Positions 12,030-23,492 of a DNA stretch of 64,000 nucleotides are shown here, one piece after another (the stretch's first letter is position 1; each line of letters begins with the position of its first letter). The stretch spans positions 3,782,001 to 3,846,000 of the forward strand of contig NC_060259.1 of the NCBI RefSeq assembly GCF_921293095.1, written 5' to 3'. The DNA comes from Ischnura elegans. Its lineage: Eukaryota > Arthropoda > Insecta > Odonata > Coenagrionidae. Below the pieces are notes generated by a model, which was not told where the DNA came from, searched no databases, and worked only from the letters and a program-made list of their open reading frames with translations. The position numbers and the translations under genes were made by a program.

Positions 12030-13185
12030 GACCATGGCTTCGTTAAGTGAGGATGCTATCGCAGAAGAAGTGAACAGAAGCGAATTTTCGAGTGATTCAG
12101 ATAGTTCTAGTTGTTTGAATGGAGAAGAAGGATACAGTGATAGTGACAGATCAAGTGAAGTAGAGCTGGAGGATGACGTTACCCCAAGTACGAGTGATTT
12201 AAAAGGTGATCATCAGGTGCATGACTCTTGGAGGGACACCCTGATTTTTGAAGAACCGTCGGAGTTCAAAGAAGAGAGAGGGCCTATTCATAATTTGGCG
12301 ATAGGTGACAATGAATTTTCCTTCCTAAAATATATGCTAGGGGGCGAAGATTTTTTTCACAACATTGTCAAGAACACAAACAAATATGCAGAACATCTTC
12401 AACATTCCTCAGGAAAGGCTGACAAAGACTGGGTAGATGTTACGTGCGATGAAATGGTGGCATACATTGGAGTGCTAGTATACATGGGAATATTCGATTT
12501 GCCTGAAAGTAGGGATTACTGGCATAGCCAAGATATTGACTGCTCAATTGTTCGTGACTGTATGACCTTTGGAAGATACACAAAAATTTCAAAATATTTC
12601 CATATTAGTGATATAACTCAGGAAAAAAAACAGGGAGAGGAGGGTTTTGATGTATTGCATAAAATTAGGCCGGTTCTTGATGTAATGGAAACTTTTCAGC
12701 ATAAGTATAAACCAGGTAGGGAATTAAGTGTTGACGAGGCGATGGTTGCTTTTAAAGGACGTCATTACATCAAACAATACATCCAAGGAAAGCCAACGAA
12801 GTGGGGATTTAAAGTTTGGGTTTTAGCAAGCTCCCATGGCTACGTCCTGCAGGGAAATGTGTACTTAGGGAAAAAAGATAAAAGAAATCGTGAAATGTTT
12901 CTTGGGACGCAAGTTGTAATGAATTTAATGAAAAACTATTTAGGGAAAAATCATCATGTGTACTTTGATAGCTTTTTTTCGAGTGTGTCTCTCATGAAAT
13001 TATTACTTATGAATAACACATACGCATGCGCTACTACAAGATCATCTCGTAAAGAATGGCCTGCGGAATTTAAATATCCAAAAAAACTTAGACTCCAAAG
13101 AGGAGAGAGTAGAAATTTACAGAGCGGAAAAGTTACTGCAACGGTTTGGCATGATAATCGGGATATTTGTATCCTTCAAACCAAT

Positions 13186-15718
13186 AGGGAAGTGCACTAG
13201 TGTTTCAAATGCACCAAAAACATTTTTTAAATTAGAGTTCAGAATAACATAATGTCGTAAAACCACAGTTTAAATCCTAATAGTGAATACTTGATTCGAG
13301 ATGACCGTCTGAAATATGGAAAAATTCAAAGGCCGCGAAAACGGGTGTCCATGTTGAATATTGGCCGTGACGTCACAAGGCAGTAGCAGAAGGCAGCTTC
13401 TACACCGTTTAGTTCTACCACTATTATTGCATAGAAAAATTACAGAATTTGAGGGTATCCGTTTTTTGCTGTCATAAAATATCTTCAGATTATATATGTG
13501 GCTGCTTCTCTTTTGAGTAAACGACTTCATCATTGCGTAATATATTAATATTCATTTACGTGTCAACTTCAAGTTTGGAAAGAGTAGTACGAATAGCACA
13601 TAGAATCTTTAATAAATGCATGATGGCATTTATTTTTCGCTGGGTATATTTTGGCACAATGCCGTTTATCATGCCAAAACTTTTTTGTAAGAACCGAGTC
13701 AAACTAATAAACCTATTTCAGACATTTGCTGCAAGATTTATTCGTTGCGTATGTATTCACGCCGGCCGGAACGTTCGCCCTTCGCAACTAGAATCATGGG
13801 ATGTTAGCCTTATTTCCGAGCTAGCTGGTTGTTGCAATGGTTCGCTGTCCAGGATGGGTTCAAGAAAAGATAATCTTGGTTGGGAGAAGGAAAATTCCAA
13901 CGATTTATAAATGGTATACCAAACTTTGATGTACATATTTATGGTTACTGAATTTTTGAATAAGGAGGACAGGTTCAACGCTCCATAGAAATGCGAGACG
14001 TTAAGGCTAACAAGGGGAGACCACGTACCTTGCTGCATCTTTTTCAATTAGGGCGTTAGTTAGGCTGTAATTAATTAATTTTCATGCGTTACTTTTTACA
14101 AATTATATATATAAATTCAAAATATCCTAGTTACCCCAATGGACCGGTTGGGGTAGTGGTAGAGTGCACGAGTCAAAGGAATAAATGTTACCCGAAGGGC
14201 CGTGGATCAAGTCTACGTTATGGCATTATTTTTTGTTGCCTTCATTGTCATCATACGGCGTCTAGTTTATCATTAATTATAATTGCAGCAATCATTGACA
14301 TGAGACAATTTTTTTATCGTCATTATGGCGTTTAGGTATTTTAGCAGTGTCATTACAAACGCCGAGATACGATGACTACAAGGGTTGGTGTGCGCTAAAA
14401 TGTTAATTTTTTCTTTGCTTATACTGACCAACTTCCACATTAAAAATGAAAACCACTCTTGCAAGAGCACATACCATTAAAGGCTCGCGGCAAGCAACAA
14501 TATGCGTACAGGCATAATTAATAAGAACACAAAGCGAATATAAAATGCCATATATCTCGAACACTTGTAATTCACAATACTCCAAAGGGAGTTTACTTAC
14601 TCAGTACATACCTCAGTACCTTGTACTCAGTACCTACCAGTTTACCTCAGTAGCAGTGCTAAAAGAACCATTCTGAAATATAATTTCAACTAACAAATAG
14701 GATGAAATAAAAGTTGATAACCCTGGAACGGGCGCGCTGGCGTATAAAATACGTCAATCTTTGAAAACCAAGGATTTCGACATTGTACGTACATTCTGGG
14801 CTATAATGGTCTCGTGTATTCTTATAATGTACTTTGATTGCCTATATTGCGAGTTTTCAAAGTTCGAGGTATTGTAGCTAATTTTTTAGATCAGCAAGAT
14901 GAACCCGTCACCAGTGGAGTACAAATTACGCCGCGCGACCTGCCGTGTACCTTTATATCTGTATCACCTATAAATGTACTAATTTCAACAAATAAAGATT
15001 AACTTTAACAATAATCGTTTGTTATCATATATGCACATATCATGGGCAAAGTACGCATTTTGCCCGGTCGTGTAAAAAAACAGTCGCGCCATAATTCTTT
15101 AACCAAACTACTTTCAGTTTATAAATTACGTAGGTCTACGCGGAAGATGCTATATTTTGACTCAACACACTTTCTGATGTGACTGAGGTACCTATTAAGT
15201 AAATTATTATAATATAAATATCAATTTGATCTTACAATACCTTCAAATGATCTTCAAAACAGAATATCATCGATAGGTAAGAGTCAGGAGTAGCCTTGAA
15301 CCATTTATTCCGTATAGCTTGTGCTTAAGGCACGGGAATGAATATCTTCTCCAGGCTTTTCTTTCGACGTCGAGATGATATTTGGAACAAAAAATCATTT
15401 ATAATTCTATTTTGAATTCATGTTTTCGGTACTAGACGACATTTTTAGGAAGCAAACTCCACCGATTCCCGGAAACTCTCGCCGCGCTAAAGAAGGCGAC
15501 GGAATACAGCGATACTCCACTGGTGACTACTGCCTTGTGACGTCACATCTCAATCAAGATGGAGGCACTGTGTTTCAGCGCAACATGAAATTTTCCGACT
15601 TTCAAAACGTTTTAAAGTGCATACCCCAGATGCAGAAAATAAAAGTGACTACACTAATGTTTCTTTTTTAGGCTAAACTTTCAAATTCAGCAATAAAAAA
15701 AAATTAGTGCACTTCCCT
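13186..15718. mobile_element. 2.5-kb transposon inserted in the piggyBac ORF
   Basis: Inverted ends AGGGAAGTGCACTA match over 14 bases. The flank repeats AT (or, read one base further in, TA). A 2-bp AT duplication leaves the host ORF exactly in frame, so I favour AT. About 180 bases in from each end both arms carry TGACGTCACAAGGCAGTAG (13368 and, inverted, 15545). No transposase ORF is visible, so it is non-autonomous. The superfamily is unknown. It is not an intron, since the borders are not GT-AG. Confidence 0.85.
14138..14226 (+). other. tRNA-like sequence, possible SINE head or tRNA relic
   Basis: GGTTGGGGTAGTGGTAGAGTGC resembles a polymerase III box A region and GTGGATCAAGTCTACG a degraded box B, about 60 bases apart. 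No cloverleaf closes convincingly and no 3' poly-A or tail repeat is clear. Confidence 0.35.
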
Positions 15719-16537
15719 ATTGCGATCCCAATAACAAAGTCTATGTGCAAAGAAAAACAGGAAAAGGGAACAAACAAACTATGGTATCATGTCCAAATTC
15801 ACTTGCATTGTACACCAAATACATGGGTGGTGTTGACAGAGCTGATCAAAGTAGGTGCTACTATGGCTTAGGTAGGAAAACAAAAAAGTGGTGGAAATAT
15901 TTATTTGCCTTCGTCGTAAACACGGCTATAGTGAACAGTTTTATTTTGTACAAAGAAACCAATTCACCCTCAAATACTAGGCATGGAGTAACACAGAAGA
16001 ATTTTCGTTTAGCACTTTACAGGCAGATGATAGGGAAATTCTCCTCGCGTAAAGTAGTGGGACGTAAAAGAATCCTTCCGATGGGCACATTTTCACAGAG
16101 ACAGCAACACTCTCTTGTAAAGATCGTAGGGAGAAAAAAAGTGTGCGCCTATTGCAGCTCAAAGAAAAGAAAAACTCCTGCTGGTCGGAGCATAGAAACG
16201 TCATGGAAATGCATCGGATGCGATTTACCTCTTTGCAAAATAGGATGTTATCATCAATATCACCAAGAAAATGGAGTTGAAGGAGGGAATTAAATTCAAT
16301 ATAAGGTAAGGCCAACTTCTTTCAATAAATTAATATATTCTTAAAACGTGTACAAAATTTAAAACAAAACACTTAAATATATTTCAAGTTATTGCAAGTT
16401 AATTGAAGTAACCTGCGTCAGTTCCTCATCGCGGAGAAAAATAGGTCTACCAGTGGGGCAAATGGGTATTTAAACTTCGTGCATGACGGGGAAATGTTTA
16501 CGGCCGGTTTCGGGCGGTTTAGGAAGGAGAGGGTTAA

Positions 16538-18849
16538 AGGAAATTTTATCCTAAATTCTGATTTATTTTACTACAAAAAAATTCAAAAATGTAGACACGG
16601 CCAGTGCAATAAATGACTCCGCGCACCGAAAAATTAGCCGTTTTGTCAACTTCATGAACTTTGCCACTCGACCTAAGGAAAACTACTACGTCTACAGCAT
16701 TTATCTTCCACATTAATTTACACTCATCAGTGCGGACTAATAAAATGGCTTTTGGGTATTATTAGAACTTATATTTTGTTATAAATTAAACATTATTTCG
16801 TCCCATAGTTTACCCCGAAAGGTAAAGGAAGTTGTAGATGGAAAAAGAATGGAATCCAGAGGTGGTCACAAAAAATGAATCGCAGCATTCTTTGATTTTA
16901 ATCTACGCCGTTGCTTGCTTTTCAGAAAAAGTTGAGTCACAAGAGGAATGTTCCGCGGCCCTTGATTTGGAAACTGTGGAGATAGAGGAAGACGTGTGGA
17001 TCAGCAATTTCCATTTAGTTGGTTGTCAGGATAAACCAAGGATCCATTTAAAGGTTGTCAGGCCATCGTATAAAGATAGGACTGATGTGCACCACAGGGG
17101 AAATGGGGTGTTTGAGGGAAAGTCAAACTCAAAGTTGCCCAAAGAATGTGCAGTTCTATGTTGCTCTTTCCCCAGTTAAAACCAAATAGAAATTGGATTG
17201 GGATGATATTTTCACCACGGGTTCCAGTGATAGTGAGAGTGCAGGTGATCACGGTCATCGTCGAAGGTCATCCCTCTAGGATTTCCGATACGGAATTTTT
17301 AAGTGACAACCGATCGCAATGACGATGAGCTCGCCTTATTTAGAGTAGGTTTCAGATATATCGTGAGAAAAGCTCCCAAAATGTATTTAAGACTCTGTTT
17401 GGAAAACATTCACATTTTTATGCTACTTTAGGAAGGATTTCATCACAAAAGTAACTTATTAACACCTGAAGACGTTGTGTTTATTATATTGATCGAAGTG
17501 CGATTGACCGATTCTTTCTGCAGAATAGGAAGTGGCTTCGGGGTTTTTGAGTCACAAGATGGTAGATTGTGTTGGAAGTTCGTCTATATTATCGCTACTT
17601 AATTGAAACATTAATAGTCTGGCTTCCTCAGAGCTTCCTGTCGCCCTCCAGGCAAGGTATTTTTAAGTTGAAAGTATCATCGACAGCTTCGAGGTGGAAA
17701 TAAGTTCACCATAAGACTACCGGACTGCCAAAAGAATACAAATTTCACATGAGTATACGCTTTCGCCAATATTATACGCAAGTCTCACTTTGTTATGAAC
17801 TATAAAACATTTCAGATGCACATCAGCTACCTTTCCATTTCTCGGCATTGACTTTCCGCGCCGACGAAGTCTATAGTTTCACTAAAATACCCCCCCCGTT
17901 ATCCCCGTTATCATGCCGCTGTGCCTCCTCGTACTGAACTATGACGTCACTTTTCTACCAGCCAATCATCGGGCGTTTTCTCTTCTCACTTGCATTTGAA
18001 AATTCTCGTGAACTTTGATGCATTAAATATCGCAAACCACGTCATAAAATAATAAAAAAACTTTCACCGAGGTATAAAAACATATATTTTTATATAATTT
18101 TGGGGCTATTGATTATATCTGAAACATATGCAAGTTCCCTATTATACTCCAAGTTGATACAATCAAATGAAGATAATGCCAAACAAATGGTAAGCTTTAC
18201 CTCATCTCTCATTATATCATAATGCGTCCGATTCACGTGACTTTGTAAGTAGTGGTATTCCTACACGTAATGATAAATTTACTGCAATAACGGCATGTCG
18301 CAGTTTTTCCCAAGTTTTTATGAAAAAATTTACATCATTGACTTTCTAAGGGAGCCGCGTATGAATTTTTTCTTTCACTAGAATATCCAGTCTACTTGGA
18401 TTAAATTTCAAAATAAGATTATAGCCGCCGGTGCTTGATTCACATGCGATATTTGGAAACAAATAGTGCCGCCGATTTTTTCAAGTGAAAGTCGAGCTTA
18501 ACCAATCGATACAACGATTGAATCGACACCTCACAATCGAAAGAATCGGAACTCAACAATCGAAAACTATCGATTGTCGATTATTTTCACCCATCCGCCA
18601 TCATTACGAGTTTTAAGGGATAACCTTTTTGCAAGGAGCTTAGAAGAATATGGAGGCGACATGGCTACCCCAGGTACACAGAGAAACGAGTGGCAGAAAT
18701 GGGGGTTGATGGGAAGGACTGACCACGCCCACTACGCTCAAAACATTGAGCTTCTGAACGGGGGTATATGGCGAAAACTGATGAAATTGCGGCTAAATCA
18801 CGGCTTTAAAATATCACCGATTAATTTCTTCGACTTATTTTTGCCTTAA
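16538..18849. other. Mostly unannotated; possible right part of the THAP transposon relic
   Basis: A 113-codon frame at 16838-17179 is acidic and unrecognised, with low coding confidence. At 17931-17949 the inverted form of GTGACGTCATAGTTCAGTA (also at 10725) suggests a matching terminal region of the element that held the THAP fragment. At 18500-18590 many ATCGATT-like motifs resemble the subterminal part of a hAT element, but I could not pair the ends. Confidence 0.35.
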
Positions 18850-19035
18850 GTGGGTGCTTTCCATCCATACGACTCACGCGTCGACTTGTGTCGACTCGCG
18901 GTAACTGTTTATAACTCTCCTATTCCTTTGCGTTACCGTTTGTTGACTTGTGTCACAACAGTCGGCGACACAGGCAGAATGGAGCACGAAAACCGTGACG
19001 CAAGTCGACTTGTGTCAATGAAGGAAAGCACCCAC
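18850..19035. mobile_element. 186-bp MITE with GTGGGTGCTTTCC inverted ends
   Basis: The left end GTGGGTGCTTTCCATCCAT and the right end, read inverted, GTGGGTGCTTTCCTTCATT match over 13 bases, and AAGTCGACTTGTGTC-type sequence extends the pairing. No clear target duplication. Confidence 0.8.
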
Positions 19036-19333
19036 TGGGCAAATTTTACCGTCAAGCAAACTAGCAAATTTTACCGTCAAGCTGGCGTACCATACATATC
19101 ATAATTACTAGACTCAGAATCATTTGATTTCGCGCTTCATAACATTTTGAATTAATGCAATGTAAATACCTCATCAGGTTATCCAATGAAGGAGTGTGCT
19201 AAGAATATTTTTAAAAATGACTTTTATCCGACACATAGGTACTTTAATCGTGCACATTTATATTTTGTTGAGAATCATAACGTAAACATTTTTCTGCATT
19301 AAATTGAAGCCAATTCTTCTCAGACTAACCACT

Positions 19334-19540
19334 CAGGGCCCCCCGTGCACTGGCAACTCTCAACGTGGTCTTATCCTGACGGCAACAGTTTACTCACCCT
19401 CAAAATACGCAATTATTTAGCTGCTGCAACTAAAACATCGCTCGTCCGCGAGGCCAGTGAATGCCGTGTGTTTCATTGGAACTTCCTCAAAGGACAAAAT
19501 AGTTGCTTTGTAGAAGTTGCTAATGCGCGGGGGCCCTTAT
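19334..19540. mobile_element. About 207-bp hAT-like MITE
   Basis: The left end CAGGGCCCCCCGTGCACTGG pairs with the right end, read inverted TAAGGGCCCCCGCGCATTAG. The CAGGG...CCC start is common among hAT elements. The flanks do not show a convincing 8-bp repeat, so the exact borders and class are tentative. Confidence 0.6.
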
Positions 19541-20074
19541 TTAAGTTAAATGTTCTTGTAATAATTACAATACCCTAATAATGCCTAAATCAAATGAAAA
19601 ATTGTTGGATCTGCAAATATTATTTTAGAATCGGCGTTGTTAACAGGTAGGTAAGTCGTTAATAAATATAAAAAAGGGAAACCAGTTAAAGGGGTACTTC
19701 AAATATAGCAGTTTACTAAGGTGAATATTTCTCAAGCATCACCTATTGAAGTCTATTTTTCAATAGGACAAAAAAAACTAATAAAAATAACATTAGCAAG
19801 TCATGGCCTCCACTATTAAAAGCTTTCCCATAATTTGATTGTATGAAATCAACTTGACTCCCCTCATTTCCTCCAGCACTAGCAAATTCAGCAAAGCATA
19901 ATATTAATTATCAATAGTGGCAAACATTTTCTTATTGAACAGGCCCAAATCATGAGCAATAGGAAATGGTCATAATACTTTCAGTCATAACTTGCCAAAA
20001 TTAAAAAGGAAACTTACTTATATCGATTTCTGGAAATAAAAACTCACCCGTGACCCTGGAGATGCAAGTAGCTA
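19541..20074. other. Intergenic, nothing recognised
   Basis: AT-rich with no ORF, repeat or transposon end that I can support. Confidence 0.6.
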
Positions 20075-23000
20075 CCCAGATAACACGGCATTTGTATTAC
20101 ATCAATAATACACAAAAAATACGTGACCAAATACATATGTATAAGATGGAATACGATCGTATTACATCAGTATATTTCACGTAGAAGTGGTTCAAAAGTC
20201 CCTATGGATGTATGTATACGTGCGTATTACAAATTGGAAATCTGAATACCCATACATGAATTATACATATGTATACAATGGAATACAATCGTATTACGTC
20301 TGTATATTTCACGTAAAAGTGGCTCAAAAGTCCCTCAGGATGTATGTATACATGCGTATTACAAATTGGAAATCTGAATATCCTTACATGCATTATACAT
20401 GTGTATCTGTAGGCCCTCGTACACGAATTATACATATTGATTTTCTGACCCACATCCACTTAATATCAATATAGATCAAACGGATGAATAAATACAAGGA
20501 AACCAGAACATACAGATAATAAAACATTTATTCAAAGAGAAAAATAAAATAATACACACAAATAACAAGTGTGGCCATGAATATTGCTAACAAGCATTAA
20601 GGGCCAGCAAACAGGAGGTGAAACTTAGATTTAAAAAATGGCACAAAGATAAATCAAGTACAAACAATGGTTTGAGTTGGAAAAAAAAAAATCTTTACAC
20701 GGAACAAGCGTTGTAACCCATTGCACAAGATGAAACCTGAATTCAAGAAACCAACTCTGCACCATCAGCCACTTTCTGAAAGGAGAAAAGAAGAAGTCAA
20801 GTTTAAAAGTCATGCAAAAATATATCTTTTTGTAAGATCTGAATAGGAGCTCAAGGCCTTTCAATTTTATTTTTTTTCAATTCATATAGGCGGTCAGTAT
20901 TCTGTGAAGTCTGTAATTTTAGTACTAATTCTGTATTCTGAATGCAAATGAAAGTTTGGCTTCTCTGATAGATTCCAGACATAAGTTTTAAATTTTTTCA
21001 TTTACCAATTATGTCGAGGTCCCAGCTAGCACAGATTTGACCTTGTCCTTTGAGAAATCATATAATTTGGGGATATGCTTTCATTTTACAAAATTAATAG
21101 CCTTTCTATTAAGAAGAATGAGAAATATGAGAAAAGATCATATGACTAATTTTAAATATAAATTAACTAGGAAAACGTGAATCCATTGGCATGCTTATTT
21201 ATTACATGATACTAATATATTAGTACCATGATTTAGTAGCGGATGACTCACACAGAAAAAATATAAACTTGTGATATCAAATTTTCAAACAAATAAATTT
21301 CATACATAACCGATAATTTCAGGCTTAACTTTAAGAAACCTCTCCATTATGGTAAAAAAAAATTCCCTCAAAGCTTACCTCGGTATTAACAATTCCACCT
21401 GGTCTTCTGGCTTTGCTTCGTCGTCTTTTCCGTAATCCATTCTCCTCTTGTCCAGGCCAAGCTATTTACATCGTCGCCGCCTCCTGGGTATGCGCGAAAG
21501 AGCATGAAAAGAAAAGTATAATTAATTAATTTGGCCCGTACGCACCTTTTTCTTACATATAAAGACAAACTTTCGCATGAAAATTACGTAATTATCTTGT
21601 GTTAATAATAATGACGAAATGCACCTTGATTGACTGCATTTCAAGATGAAAGAAATATTACATTTTGCTTAAAGGGAACCGATATTACACGACCAATACT
21701 TCTTGTTCGTTAAATAATTAGAAGTAGAGGGCAAAACCGCTCGGAACCTCGAGGAATCTATTAGTGACAAGGCTACGCTGATAAGTCTACGGTCAAAGAT
21801 GTTATGACTAAAGCATAGGATAACTAGGAATGCAAGAACTACAATACAGTAGGTTGTGGTAATAAACAGCGATAAAACAACTTACACGTGAACGAAAACA
21901 TTCCTTTAAACAATTTTTTCTGCTGTTAATTAAGAGAAGAAAAAATGTAACTTCAGCCGCGAAGCACGGAATTACTATACGACGCATAATCTATTAATTT
22001 ATACGTACAAGATTGACATTACTATGTTTTACCATATAACTTCAACGGACACTAGTCTCCTCGATACATAATTCAACAAAAAAGGAAAACAATAGCCAAA
22101 CATAAACAAAATAATTACCTCTATTGGCGCAATGTGTTGACCACATTGCGCCAATAGTTGTATCCAAATATACTCAAATAACATAATTAATGTAGTCTAT
22201 GTAGGCGTACAATACAATAAAAGATAAATCATACCTTACCTTAATAATCCAGTGACAGGAAACTGCTGGAGCTGGCTTGCACGAATCGCAATAACGTGTG
22301 GGATTGAAGCACATTTCCAGCAAAACATAGCTTCGGGTTGAGCACACCATCCACACGCACCGGTTATCGAGGATTAAAACACTATGTCAATTCTTCCAAT
22401 AAGTATAATAATACAAACAAATATAAAATTAACTATAAATCAGTAGCTAGTTAATAACGGATTTCCTTTTGTTTATTAGCGTAGATGCCGGAGGTCCTCC
22501 TACAGCACGTTCTCGTAGTCTCGAACGAAATGCCGAGGTTTACTGTCAACGAGATTATAACTGTATCACTCCCACTCACTTCCCTAGGGACAGTGAGCCG
22601 CGGAATTGAGAATTTAATTTTTTGTCTAAACAGTTACATTAAAATATTGTTTAAAAAATCAAACTTCGCTTTTACTTTTGATCTGTGCAAGTACTATGTT
22701 TTGTATTTTTCATGTATTGTGAACCATTTTTCCATGTGTATATTTCGCGGATAGAAACTGAATTTTATATATGTAATGCGTCTGTATTTCGCGTGCATTT
22801 ACAAATTAACATAAATAGCCGCCATATTTACTACCCTTGCTCACATCAACCAGTATATGATTTATTTTTAAGCTTTCTGGGTATAAATTCAAATGGATGA
22901 ATGATCATTAAAATAGGGAAATCTGGCGTTTGCTGTGAACATATTATTTCTGGAAAAAATGTTTATGAACATTTAGCAAGACGCCACAAAAATCTACCTC

Positions 23001-23267
23001 CCAAGTATTACAGGCAATATACATAATGTATATTTTGTGTATTTTTGACCACATTTACATATGTATCCAAATTTCAAAAATACACAAAAAATACAAATGT
23101 ATTTATCGTGTAACAAGTGCCACTTTTACATATGTATGAATACAAAGGAAATACATTCAATAATACATATGTACTACAGATGTAATACATAACAAAAATA
23201 TATATGTATGTGACCCATGAAAATACAATATATATACATATGTATATCCAAATGTGTGTTGTTGGGG
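20075..23267 (-). mobile_element. CCC...GGG-type DNA transposon, family alpha, copy C (inverted)
   Basis: Read on the minus strand this matches copies A and B end to end, from CCCCAACAACACAC at 23267 to ...TTATCTGGG at 20075. TA flanks both ends (20073-20074 and 23268-23269), consistent with a 2-bp TA target duplication. It is more diverged than A is from B, and has an extra segment of about 190 bases and a fold-back near 22121-22157. The terminal TACATATGTA clusters are conserved. Confidence 0.82.
22121..22157. repeat. 16-bp-arm hairpin unique to alpha copy C
   Basis: CTATTGGCGCAATGTG and its exact complement flank a 5-base loop. Copies A and B have only one arm here, so this marks a rearrangement in copy C. 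Confidence 0.8.
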
Positions 23268-23351
23268 TAACCTCATCATTGGGATAAAATTGGTACACAT
23301 AATTCTAATTAAAATATCAGAACACCGTATTTCATTTTGTAAATTATGCTA

Positions 23352-23357
23352 TTTATT
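23352..23357 (-). promoter_or_regulatory. Polyadenylation signal of the THAP9-like gene
   Basis: AATAAA on the minus strand, about 136 bases past the stop codon of the transposase gene. Confidence 0.6.
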
Positions 23358-23492
23358 GAACATGTGAATTACAGCAAAACATAAACACATTATAACCCAT
23401 CATTGACCAAAATTGTTTGAGGTGATACCTTGTGATGTAAATAAGAGTATAAATCAAAACACAAAGTTTTTCTTTTTAATTTTAATAATTAA

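Larger units (their letters stand above)
12034..16293 (+). pseudogene. piggyBac transposase, split by an inserted element
   Basis: The N-terminal part (12034-13185, 384 codons) has an acidic Ser/Asp-rich leader, then the DDE_Tnp_1_7 core: the first Asp in LSVDEAMVAFKGR and the second in HHVYFDSFF. The C-terminal part (15721-16293) has the third Asp in MGGVDRADQ and a cysteine-rich zinc domain, CAYCSS...CIGC...C...C.HQYH. Joining codon AAT at 13183-13185 to TGC at 15721 keeps the frame, giving about 574 residues, a normal piggyBac length. The protein was therefore intact until the insertion; as it stands the frame closes five codons into the inserted element. Confidence 0.9.
11393..16533 (+). 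mobile_element. piggyBac transposon, complete ends, internally interrupted
   Basis: TTAA target duplications lie at 11389-11392 and 16534-16537. Terminal inverted repeats start CCCTCTCC and are followed on both sides by a sub-repeat containing CGGCCGAAACCGGCCG-like sequence. The total of 5.1 kb is about twice the usual piggyBac size; 2533 bases of it are the separate element at 13186-15718. The upstream leader has a 101-bp tandem duplication. Confidence 0.95.

Noticed and set aside
14138-14226. Functional tRNA gene
   Set aside because: Box A and box B resemblance only; the arms do not pair into a cloverleaf.
13186-15718. Intron in the piggyBac gene
   Set aside because: Borders lack GT-AG and have 14-bp inverted repeats, so an inserted element explains it better.
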